NCBI RefSeq assembly: GCF_041601295.1
Contig: NZ_JBFIII010000007.1
Span: forward strand, 1-46,276
Direction: 5' to 3'
DNA from: Immundisolibacter sp.
GTDB lineage: Bacteria > Pseudomonadota > Gammaproteobacteria > Immundisolibacterales > Immundisolibacteraceae
Length of the DNA stretch: 46,276 nt
A program made the position numbers and the translations under genes. A model generated the notes under the pieces. It did not search any database, was not told the origin of the DNA, and worked only from the letters and a program-made list of their open reading frames with translations. Of this stretch, positions 34,370 to 42,650 are shown in pieces (position 1 is the first letter of the stretch; each line of letters starts with the position of its first letter).

Positions 34370-37300
34370 CTCTGGGGGGCTTCCTGCGTCACCAGGAACG
34401 CGCCCTGCTGCTGGGCTTTGCCCTGTTGGCGGCGGCCGGCGCCTATGTCGGCCTGCGCCTGCCAGTGAGCCTGTTTCCGCCGATCGACTTTCCGCGTCTG
34501 GTGGTCAGTGTCGAAAGCGGCGATCAACCCGCCGACGCCATGGAAATCACCGTCACCCGGCCGGTCGAGCTGGCCGTGCGCAACGCCCGCCACCTGCTCA
34601 GTGTGCGCTCCACCACCAGCCGCGGCAGCGCCGAGCTGTCGATCAACTTCGACTGGGGCAGTGACATGCAGGCGACGCTGCTGCAAACCCAGGCTGCGCT
34701 GACCGAACTGCTGGCGCAGCTGCCGCCGGGCACCCGCTTCGAGGTGCGGCGCATGGATCCGACGGTATTTCCGACACTGGCCTACAGCCTCACCGGACCC
34801 GAAGGCGCAGCGGTGCAGCTGCGGGATATCGCCGAGTACACCTTGGCGCCGCTGCTGTCGGCCATCCCCGGCGTGGCGCGGGTGAACGTTCAGGGCGGCG
34901 CCATCGGCGAGTGCCGGGTGGATGTGGACCCAGGTCGCCTGCGCGGCTACGGCCTGGGCTTTGACACCCTGGCGCAGGTTCTGACCGCCGGCAACGTGCT
35001 GCAGGCGGTTGGGCGCATTGAGGACCGCTCGACGCTGTATTTGGCCCTCGCCGACAGCCGCGCCAGCAGCTGCGAACAGCTGGCTGGCATCGTGGTGCGC
35101 GGCGGCAATGGTGGCCTGTTGCATCTGGGCGAGCTCGCGCACATCGCACCGGGCGTGCAGCCTCAGTGGCAACGGGTTACCGCCGACGGCCATGACGCCG
35201 TGCTGGTCCAGGTCTACCAGCAACCAGGCGCAAATGTGCTGGAGCTGGCAAAAGCCGCACACACGCAAATTCAGGCCTTCACCCCGCGGTTGGCACCAGG
35301 CGTCAAACTCGCTACCTGGTACGACCAGAGTGAGCTGGTCGGGGCGGCCGCTGGCAGCGTGCGCGACGCCATCGTCATTGGCACCGTGCTGGCCGGCCTG
35401 GTGCTGCTGGCTTTTCTGCGCAGTCTGCATCTGACGCTGGTGGCGGTGCTGGTAGTGCCGACGGTACTGCTCGCCACGTGTCTGTTGCTGTATCTGTTCG
35501 GGCAGACGCTGAACATCATGAGCCTGGGTGGTATGGCGGCGGCGGTCGGTCTGATCGTGGACGACGTGATCGTGATGCTGGAGCATATGGTGCGGCGGGC
35601 GCGCCAGACTCCCACCGCCGACCGGCTGACTACAGCGGCCGAGTTCACCCGCCCGCTGACCGGTTCCAGCGCCGCCACGCTGGTGGTGTTCGCGCCGCTG
35701 GCGCTGCTGTCGGGTGTCAGCGGCGGATTCTTCAAGGCGCTGGCGCTGACCATGGCCTCGGCGCTGGCGGTGTCGTTTCTGGCCGCCTGGCTGATCGTGC
35801 CGCTGCTGACGGCGCGCCTGCTGCGCAATACCGATCTTGCCCGTGATGACGCCGGCCCGCTGCTGACCCGTATCCAGAATGGCTACAGCGACCTGCTCAC
35901 CCGTCTGCTGCGCCGACCGATGCTGATCCTGATCGGTCTGCTACCACTGCTATTGCTGGGCGGTTTCGGGTACCACCAGATCGGGTCGGGCTTCATGCCG
36001 CACATGGACGAGGGCGGCTTTGTGCTCGACTACGTCGCAGCACCCGGCACGTCACTGACCGAGACCGACCGCCTGCTGCAACAGGTGGAAGCACTGCTGC
36101 GTGCCGACCCGGCGGTAGCGACCTATTCCCGGCGTACTGGCCTGCAACTCGGCGGCGGCCTGACCGAGGCCAATCAGGGCGATTTCTTCGTACGCCTGAA
36201 GCCGCTGCCGCGCGACCCCATCGACACTGTCATGGATCGGCTGCGGGACGGAATCGAAGCGTCCGTGCCGGGGCTGGAAATCGAAATGATGTTGCTGATG
36301 GAAGACGTCATCGGCGATCTGACCGCCGTGCCACAGCCGATCGAAATCAAGCTGCTCGGCGAGGATGCCGACCTGCTGCGCCAAACCGCGCCGCGGGTTG
36401 CGGAGGCGATCACCGGAGTCAGCGGCATGGTCGACATCAAGGACGGTATCGTGCTGGCCGGCGACGCGCTGACCGTGGTCGTGGACCGCGAACGGGCGGC
36501 TCTGGAAGGCCTGGATCCGGAACGCATCGCCAGCGCCGCGCGCAGCTGGCTGGATGGCCTGATCGTGACCTCGCTGCAACAGTCCTATAAGGAAATCGGC
36601 GTGCGCCTGGGTGTGCCGGCCGCGATGCGCGGGCATGTCGAGGATATTGAGCAGATTCCGCTACAGGCTGGCGACGGCCACTGGGTAACGCTGCGGCGCG
36701 TGGCGCGGGTGCGTACCGACGTCGGCCAGGCGCAGATCAGCCGCGACAACGGTCAGCGCATGGTGGCCGTTACCGCGCGTCTGGCAGGCCGGGACATGGG
36801 CAGCGCCGCCGCCGAGGTGCAGCGCCTGCTGGCCCGGCCCGGCCTGCTGCCCGCCGGCGTTCGATTTGAACTGGGTGGTGTGTATGCCCAGCAACGGACA
36901 GCGTTTGCCGGTCTTGCCGCCGTGTTTGGCGCCGCACTGGCGCTGAGCCTGCTGCTGCTGACGGTCCTTTTTCGGCGCCTGCGCACCGCCGTGGTGGCGC
37001 TGCTGATGCCACTACTGGCCAGTGCTGCGGTGTTCGCCGGCCTGTGGCTGGCCGGCAGCGAACTGGACATCAGTGCCCTGATGGGCCTGACCATGATCAT
37101 CGGCATCGTCACAGAAGTGGCAATTTTCTATCTCACTGAACTCGACGCTCAGCGTGTTGCCGGACTAGCGTCGGCCGCTGCGCTGGTGCGGGCGGGTGTC
37201 AACCGCCTGCGGCCGATCGCCATGACTACCCTGGCTGCCATGTTTGCACTGTCGCCTCTAGCACTCGGTATTGGCGCCGGCAGCGCCATGCTGCAACCAC

Positions 37301-37440
37301 TGGCGATCGCCATCGAGGCCGGACTTGCCGTGCAGCTGCCGCTGGTTCTATTGGTGCTGCCAGTGTTGCTGGCGGCATCGTGGCGATCTCTGCCCACGTC
37401 GGCGCTCACCAACACGGAAAATCCCGATGCTCTCGACTGA
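34366..37440 (+). CDS. RND-family inner-membrane efflux transporter
   Basis: A 1024-residue proton-driven pump with the twelve-helix, two-large-loop RND architecture. Helix 4 holds D399-D400 in GLIVDDVIVMLEHM, the proton-relay pair of the hydrophobe/amphiphile exporters; heavy-metal CzcA-type pumps have a different arrangement there. The porter domain has LPVSLFPPIDFPRLVVSVESGDQPA at the start, and the second repeat begins with the helix LILIGLLPLLLLGGFG and SGFMPHMDEGGFVLDY, a region related to CzcA/CusA-like pumps, so its substrate class is ambiguous. The TTG start at 34366 overlaps the adaptor stop. The end overlaps the sulfatase gene by 14 bases. Possible cargo includes amphiphiles, lipids or cationic peptides. 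Confidence 0.94.
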   Translation: MTLGGFLRHQERALLLGFALLAAAGAYVGLRLPVSLFPPIDFPRLVVSVESGDQPADAMEITVTRPVELAVRNARHLLSVRSTTSRGSAELSINFDWGSDMQATLLQTQAALTELLAQLPPGTRFEVRRMDPTVFPTLAYSLTGPEGAAVQLRDIAEYTLAPLLSAIPGVARVNVQGGAIGECRVDVDPGRLRGYGLGFDTLAQVLTAGNVLQAVGRIEDRSTLYLALADSRASSCEQLAGIVVRGGNGGLLHLGELAHIAPGVQPQWQRVTADGHDAVLVQVYQQPGANVLELAKAAHTQIQAFTPRLAPGVKLATWYDQSELVGAAAGSVRDAIVIGTVLAGLVLLAFLRSLHLTLVAVLVVPTVLLATCLLLYLFGQTLNIMSLGGMAAAVGLIVDDVIVMLEHMVRRARQTPTADRLTTAAEFTRPLTGSSAATLVVFAPLALLSGVSGGFFKALALTMASALAVSFLAAWLIVPLLTARLLRNTDLARDDAGPLLTRIQNGYSDLLTRLLRRPMLILIGLLPLLLLGGFGYHQIGSGFMPHMDEGGFVLDYVAAPGTSLTETDRLLQQVEALLRADPAVATYSRRTGLQLGGGLTEANQGDFFVRLKPLPRDPIDTVMDRLRDGIEASVPGLEIEMMLLMEDVIGDLTAVPQPIEIKLLGEDADLLRQTAPRVAEAITGVSGMVDIKDGIVLAGDALTVVVDRERAALEGLDPERIASAARSWLDGLIVTSLQQSYKEIGVRLGVPAAMRGHVEDIEQIPLQAGDGHWVTLRRVARVRTDVGQAQISRDNGQRMVAVTARLAGRDMGSAAAEVQRLLARPGLLPAGVRFELGGVYAQQRTAFAGLAAVFGAALALSLLLLTVLFRRLRTAVVALLMPLLASAAVFAGLWLAGSELDISALMGLTMIIGIVTEVAIFYLTELDAQRVAGLASAAALVRAGVNRLRPIAMTTLAAMFALSPLALGIGAGSAMLQPLAIAIEAGLAVQLPLVLLVLPVLLAASWRSLPTSALTNTENPDALD

Positions 37441-39409
37441 CCAATCCAGCGGCCGCTTCCGCCTGTTGCTGCCGCTAGGCCTGACCGCGCTGGCTGGCTT
37501 TGCCTTGCTACGCTCGGCGTTGCTGGCGCACAACTGGGGTGATGTCGACGCCGATCTTGGGATCGGGACGCTCGCGCGTCTGTACGGCACCGGCGCGTTG
37601 TACGACCTGGCGTTTCTGGCCTACGCCGCGGTGCCGCTGGTGCTGTACCTGATGCTGGTGCCGCAGCGGCTGTACCGCAGCCGCTGGCAGCGGCCGCTGG
37701 CCTACGGCCTGTGTTTCGCGCTGCTGTACGGCCTGCTGTTCGTGCTGGCGGCCGAGTGGGTGTTCTGGAGCGAGTTCGGCGCCCGTTTCAACTTTATTGC
37801 CGTCGACTATCTGGTCTACAGCGACGAAGTGCTGGGCAACATCCGCGAGTCGTATCCGATCGGCTGGCTGCTTGGCGGCCTCGGCCTGTTGGCGCTCGCG
37901 CTGTTGTGGGCGCTGCGCCGGCCGATCGGGCGGGCGCTGGATGGCGACAGCTCCGGAAGGGCACGCCTGCTCACCGGCTGCGCCCTGCTGTTGCTGCCAG
38001 TAGCCGCGTATCTGGCGCTGGACCAGCGCCCCGGCCAGGCCTTTGATAACCAGTACCTGAACGAGCTGGCCGAGGATGGGCCGTACCAGTTTTTTCACGC
38101 CTTTCGCGACGCGCAGCTCAACTACGCGCAGTTCTACATCCAGCACGACGACGAAGCCGTGTCGGCCGAGTTACGGCGCCAGGTACAGCAACCGAACCAG
38201 ACCTTTCTGACCCCGTCCGGGTACGACCTGTCCCGCCATGTCGATAACCGCGACCGCGGACCCGAACAGCGCCTGAATGTGATGATGATTGTGGTCGAGA
38301 GCCTGTCTGCCAAGTACCTGGGCGTGCATGGCATGACCGATGCCGACGCCACGGACCTGACGCCCAACCTCGACCGCCTGGCCGGCCAGAGCCTGTGGCT
38401 GAGCAAGCTGTATGCGACCGGCACGCGCACCGTGCGGGGTCTGGAATCGCTCACTCTGTCGGTGCCGCCGACGCCCGGCGAGTCGATCATCAAACGGCCC
38501 CACAACGGTGGCCTGTTCTCGCTGGGGCAGCTATTCGCCGCGCGCGGTTACGACAGCACGTTTCTGTACGGCGGCTACGGCTACTTCGACAACATGAATG
38601 ACTTTTTCAGCAAGAACGGCTTTCGCATCGTCGACCGGGCCGACATGACGGCGCCGGAAATCGCCTTCGCCAATGTCTGGGGCGTGGCCGACGAGAGCCT
38701 TTTCGGCCGGGCCATGCGTGAGGCGGATGCCGATTTCGCCCACAGCCGACCGTTTTTTCAGCTCGTGATGACCACCTCCAACCACCGGCCGTACAGCTAT
38801 CCGGACGGGCGCATTGACATCCCGTCGAAAACCGGCCGCAACGGCGCGGTCAAATACACTGACTGGGCCATCGGCGACCTGCTTGAAAAGGCCCATCAGA
38901 AGCCCTGGTTCAAGGACACGCTGTTCGTGATCGTGGCCGACCACTGTGCCGGCAGCGACGGACGCACAGCGTTACCCGTTGATCGCTACCACATTCCGCT
39001 GTTCATCTACTCGCCGGCGCACGTTCAGCCGCAGCGCATCGAACGCTTGGTCGCGCAGATCGACGTCGCCCCGACCCTGCTCGGACTGCTGAACTGGAGC
39101 TACAACAGCCGCTTCTTCGGTAAGGACATTCTGCATATGACCGACAGCGACGAACGAGCATTGCTGAGTAATTACCAGCACCTGGGCCTGCTGGACCACC
39201 AGCGGCTGGTAGTACTGTCGCCGGGATTCAAGGCGAGCGCGCTGGCGCCGCCCGGCGCCGCGCACGCCCGGCCGTTGGCGGTCGACGATCCCGGGCTGGA
39301 TCCGGCGCTCGCTCTGTTTCAGGGGGCCGCGCGGGTGGATAGCGGCCATCTTGGTCTTTGGCAGGGGCAACCGCAAAACGCCGCCACGCGGCCGGCCGGC
39401 TTGCCATGA
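37427..39409 (+). CDS. LTA-synthase-like sulfatase, probable phosphoglycerol transferase
   Basis: A 660-residue inner-membrane protein of the LtaS/OpgB-type sulfatase family. About five N-terminal helices (11-30, 57-78, 91-112, 145-163, 181-198) anchor a large periplasmic alkaline-phosphatase-fold domain. Likely catalytic residues are E291 (VVESLSAKYLG), nucleophile T335 (ATGTRTVRGLES), H453 (TTSNHRPY) and D505-H506 (IVADHCAG), matching the Glu, Thr, His and Asp-His set of LtaS. Such enzymes move phosphoglycerol from phosphatidylglycerol onto a glycan or lipid acceptor; Gram-negative examples modify periplasmic glucans. The ATG at 37427 lies inside the pump gene, and the stop overlaps the channel gene (ATGA). 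A phosphoethanolamine transferase is less likely by sequence. Confidence 0.9.
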   Translation: MLSTDQSSGRFRLLLPLGLTALAGFALLRSALLAHNWGDVDADLGIGTLARLYGTGALYDLAFLAYAAVPLVLYLMLVPQRLYRSRWQRPLAYGLCFALLYGLLFVLAAEWVFWSEFGARFNFIAVDYLVYSDEVLGNIRESYPIGWLLGGLGLLALALLWALRRPIGRALDGDSSGRARLLTGCALLLLPVAAYLALDQRPGQAFDNQYLNELAEDGPYQFFHAFRDAQLNYAQFYIQHDDEAVSAELRRQVQQPNQTFLTPSGYDLSRHVDNRDRGPEQRLNVMMIVVESLSAKYLGVHGMTDADATDLTPNLDRLAGQSLWLSKLYATGTRTVRGLESLTLSVPPTPGESIIKRPHNGGLFSLGQLFAARGYDSTFLYGGYGYFDNMNDFFSKNGFRIVDRADMTAPEIAFANVWGVADESLFGRAMREADADFAHSRPFFQLVMTTSNHRPYSYPDGRIDIPSKTGRNGAVKYTDWAIGDLLEKAHQKPWFKDTLFVIVADHCAGSDGRTALPVDRYHIPLFIYSPAHVQPQRIERLVAQIDVAPTLLGLLNWSYNSRFFGKDILHMTDSDERALLSNYQHLGLLDHQRLVVLSPGFKASALAPPGAAHARPLAVDDPGLDPALALFQGAARVDSGHLGLWQGQPQNAATRPAGLP

Positions 39410-39993
39410 TTTACGCCCTCGGCGCATCGGTATCGCTGATCGTGGGCTGCGTGCTGTTTCACTACGAAGCCTTGCGTTTGATTGGCAGCGCCGCGGTTGC
39501 GGTACGTCAGCACCGACGGGCCGTGCTGGTGATTATTTTCGGGGTGGTTGCCACGCACGTGGTCGAGATTCTGGTTTACGCGTTCGCGATGTACCTGGGG
39601 CATCGCCTTGGCCTGGGAACGTTCGTCGGCGAACCGCATCCCCAGGCCGCGCAATACGTTTATTTCTCGGCTGAAACCTTCACCACGCTGGGCCTGGGCG
39701 ACATTTACCCAACCGGCAGCCTGAGGTTGATTGCCAGTCTTGAGCCACTGATAGGCATGCTCCTGATCGGCTGGTCCGGCTCGTATACCTACCTCGCGGT
39801 ACAGAGGTACTGGTTAGATATGAACGCTCCGGCGCCGCGGGCTTTGGATCATTCCAAGTCCGCCCGGACGTGCAAGCGTCCTCGGCCCGTGACCCACCTG
39901 GACCGGGCAGCCTCATCCAAGCAGCACACGCCAGGCGCGATCGTCGATGATGAAATCGAGGCTCCATCCAGTCGAGGAAATAGTCCGCGATGA
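39406..39993 (+). CDS. Small potassium-channel-like membrane protein
   Basis: A 195-residue membrane protein with helices at about 3-19, 38-63 and 112-133 and a pore loop between the last two. The loop reads FSAETFTTLGLGDIYPTG, with filter TLGLGD at 94-99 where classic K channels have TVGYGD; the Tyr-to-Leu change is seen in some bacterial members. The cytoplasmic tail (140-195) is basic and disordered with no RCK/NAD-binding domain. The gene overlaps the sulfatase stop and the mprF start (ATGA both sides), so a stoichiometric role with MprF is likely. It could conduct K ions to balance charge, or be a structural, non-conducting partner. Confidence 0.83.
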   Translation: MIYALGASVSLIVGCVLFHYEALRLIGSAAVAVRQHRRAVLVIIFGVVATHVVEILVYAFAMYLGHRLGLGTFVGEPHPQAAQYVYFSAETFTTLGLGDIYPTGSLRLIASLEPLIGMLLIGWSGSYTYLAVQRYWLDMNAPAPRALDHSKSARTCKRPRPVTHLDRAASSKQHTPGAIVDDEIEAPSSRGNSPR

Positions 39994-42650
39994 CGCAGCG
40001 GCAACGGCTCGTGGACAACGAAACCTCCCCATCCCCACTGGCCAACGCGACGCCATCGGGCGCGCGCCGCGTGCTGCGCATTGCGCGTGCAGTCTGGCCA
40101 CCGTTGGTACTGGCGCTGGTCGGCTGGCTGGGCTGGCACGATATGCGCGGGCTCGATCTGCACGCCCTGCACGTCATCACCAGCAACCTAAGCGACCTTG
40201 ATTTGCTCGGCTTGCAACTGCTGGCCCTGGTACCGGTGCTCGCGATGTGTGGTTATGACCTGCTACTGAGCCGTTGGCTGCGCATCGATCTGCGGATAAG
40301 CCAGGTACTACGCTACGCTTGGCCCGCCTGCACGCTCGCCAATCTGGTCGGGCTGTCAGGCATGACCGGGGCGGGTGTGCGTTACCTCGCGCTGTCGCGC
40401 GAGGGCGTCGCCGGACGCACCATCGCCGTCTATGCCGGCGTGCAACTGCTGGCCGTCCCGCTCGGTTTGGGTCTGCTATGCGCGGCGGCGCTAGCGGTGG
40501 CACCGCATCTGTCAACCAGCGTGCCGCTCCCCCGTGGTCTGCCGCAGTTGCTGCTACTCGCCTTTGCTGCCTACATACCGGTTTTTTTCTTGCTCACCGG
40601 CAGCGGCGCCCTGCATCGGCGGTTCTTTCATGAGCTGCCGCCACTCACCGTTGGCCTGCGCCTGAAACTGACGCTCGCCTCCCTTGGCGAGTGGGGCCTG
40701 GCCCTGGCCGTGCTGGGCCTGTCGCTTGCGCTGGCCGGAGTACGGCCCGAGCCACAGGAGCTGCTGCTGGCCTTCGCGCTGGCCGCCACCGCTGGCATCG
40801 CCAGCCAGGTGCCCGGAGGTCTGGGCGTGCTGGACGGCACCCTGTTGGTCATCCTGGGCGGACTCGGACATGCGGCCGAAGGCGTATTGGCCGGCATTCT
40901 GCTGTTTCGCCTGTGCTACTACTTGGTGCCGGCGCTGCTTGGCCTGGCCCTCGGGGCACGCCTGTTCGTGCCGGACGAGAACCTGTTCGTGCGCATGCTG
41001 CGCCGCGCCGAAGCACACCGGGTGTTCGGCGTGCTGCGCCTGCCGGTGGAACTGATCGGCGCCGTGGGCGTGCGCCTGCTCGGGTATCTCACATTCCTCG
41101 CCGGGGTGGTGTTGCTGGTATCGGCGGGGTATCCGGCGCTGGCCGAGCGCAGCGCGGTGGTGCACGGCTACCTGCCGCTGATCGTGGTGGAAGGATCACA
41201 CCTGTTGTCGGTGGTCGCCGGGGTGGTGCTGCTGGGCCTGTCCCGCGGCATCGCCGGCGGGGTACATCGCGCGTATCAATTAGCGTTGGTAATGTTGCTG
41301 GCCGGCGCGGTGCTGAGCCTGGTCAAGGGACTCGACTACGAGGAAGCGAGCTACCTGGTTGCCTTGGCCGCGTTGCTGCGTGCTCGCCGTGATTATTTCG
41401 AACGGCTCGCCTACCCCTTGCTGAGCCGGCGCAACCTACTGTGGTTTTTGGCACTGCTGGCGACCCTGGTCGGTTACGCCTGGTTGGGCGCGGCGCTTTA
41501 TGGAAACGAGGCTTGGGCCGCCAGTTTGCTCAAGGTTGCTCCCGGTGCACATGCGCCACGGTTCGCCCGTAGCCTGCTGGCGGTGCTCGTCACCGGGGCT
41601 GGCATGCTCGGCTGGCTTGCTTTTTCCATGCCGCGGCCGCGCCTGCTGTTGCCAGGCACCGCCGCGCTGGACGAGGCAAGAACCTTCTACACCGTTCATG
41701 GCGGGCACGCATTTGCCCATCTGACCCTGCTTGGCGACAAACATCTATTCCATACGGCGGACCGCGATGCTCTGATCGCTTACGGGGCCATTCGCAACCG
41801 GCTGGTGGCGCTGGGCGATCCGGCTGGCGCGCCGGCTGCCCTGGAGGGCGCCGTATTGGCATTCCGGCAATTTGCGGACCGCTACGGTTGCGTGCCGGTG
41901 TTCTACGAGGTCAGCGAAGCCAACCTGCACCTGTACCACGACCACGGCTTCGGGCTGTTCAAGCTCGGCGAGCAGGCTCTGGTGCCAGTCGCGGATTTTT
42001 CGCTTGCCGGAAAAAAACGCGACGACCTGCGATCCGCCGTTAACCGTGCCGGGCGGGAGGGCCTTGAATTCGGCGTGCTGCTGCAGCCATTGGCCGACGC
42101 GGTTTGGGACGAACTGCGCACAGTGTCGGATCAGTGGCTGGGAACCAGAACCGCCGAGAAGGGCTTCTCGCTGGGACGTTTTGATCGGCACTACCTGAGC
42201 CAGGCGCCAATCGCCGTGGTACGACAGGGTGACGTCATGGTCGCCTTTGCCAGTCTGATGCCGGATTACCACCAGCAACACGAACTGAGCATCGACCTGA
42301 TGCGGCATGCCGCCGGCGCCCCCCACGGTTGCATGGATTTCCTGTTCGTGCGCCTGCTGGAGTACGCCCGCGATGCCGGTTACGCCTGGTTCAATCTGGG
42401 CGTAGCCCCGCTGGCCGGGGTCGGCGAGAATGAATTCGCCCGCCCAGCCGAGCGCCTGGCCCGCCTGGCCTACGAATACGGCAACCGTTTCTACAACTAC
42501 AAGGGTCTGCGCAGCTACAAGGAAAAATTCCAGCCGGTCTGGCGGGGAACCTACTTGGCCTACCCCTATCAGATGTCACCGCGGTTTCTGTTGGTCGACA
42601 TTGCCGCACTGATAGCCGGCGGCTACCGACGTGTACTGGTCGCTAACTGA
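39990..42650 (+). CDS. mprF: MprF: lysyl-phosphatidylglycerol synthase and flippase
   Basis: An 886-residue bifunctional membrane protein. About 14 helices in residues 30-545 form the flippase, and the soluble aminoacyltransferase domain lies at about 555-880. MprF moves lysine (or alanine) from aminoacyl-tRNA to phosphatidylglycerol and flips the product outward, lowering the negative surface charge and giving resistance to cationic peptides and acid. Signatures include SQVPGGLGVLDG in the flippase, DFSLAGKKRDDLRSAVNRA, ELSIDLMRH, and YKGLRSYKEKFQPVWRGTYLAYP at the end. The ATG at 39990 overlaps the channel stop. The pairing with AcvB downstream matches the lpiA-acvB arrangement known in rhizobia. 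Lysine versus alanine specificity cannot be read. Confidence 0.95.
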   Translation: MTQRQRLVDNETSPSPLANATPSGARRVLRIARAVWPPLVLALVGWLGWHDMRGLDLHALHVITSNLSDLDLLGLQLLALVPVLAMCGYDLLLSRWLRIDLRISQVLRYAWPACTLANLVGLSGMTGAGVRYLALSREGVAGRTIAVYAGVQLLAVPLGLGLLCAAALAVAPHLSTSVPLPRGLPQLLLLAFAAYIPVFFLLTGSGALHRRFFHELPPLTVGLRLKLTLASLGEWGLALAVLGLSLALAGVRPEPQELLLAFALAATAGIASQVPGGLGVLDGTLLVILGGLGHAAEGVLAGILLFRLCYYLVPALLGLALGARLFVPDENLFVRMLRRAEAHRVFGVLRLPVELIGAVGVRLLGYLTFLAGVVLLVSAGYPALAERSAVVHGYLPLIVVEGSHLLSVVAGVVLLGLSRGIAGGVHRAYQLALVMLLAGAVLSLVKGLDYEEASYLVALAALLRARRDYFERLAYPLLSRRNLLWFLALLATLVGYAWLGAALYGNEAWAASLLKVAPGAHAPRFARSLLAVLVTGAGMLGWLAFSMPRPRLLLPGTAALDEARTFYTVHGGHAFAHLTLLGDKHLFHTADRDALIAYGAIRNRLVALGDPAGAPAALEGAVLAFRQFADRYGCVPVFYEVSEANLHLYHDHGFGLFKLGEQALVPVADFSLAGKKRDDLRSAVNRAGREGLEFGVLLQPLADAVWDELRTVSDQWLGTRTAEKGFSLGRFDRHYLSQAPIAVVRQGDVMVAFASLMPDYHQQHELSIDLMRHAAGAPHGCMDFLFVRLLEYARDAGYAWFNLGVAPLAGVGENEFARPAERLARLAYEYGNRFYNYKGLRSYKEKFQPVWRGTYLAYPYQMSPRFLLVDIAALIAGGYRRVLVAN

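Noticed and set aside
34198..35586. A 462-codon minus-strand frame rich in Gln and His
   Set aside because: It is antisense to the RND pump; such compositions are typical of shadows of GC-rich genes.
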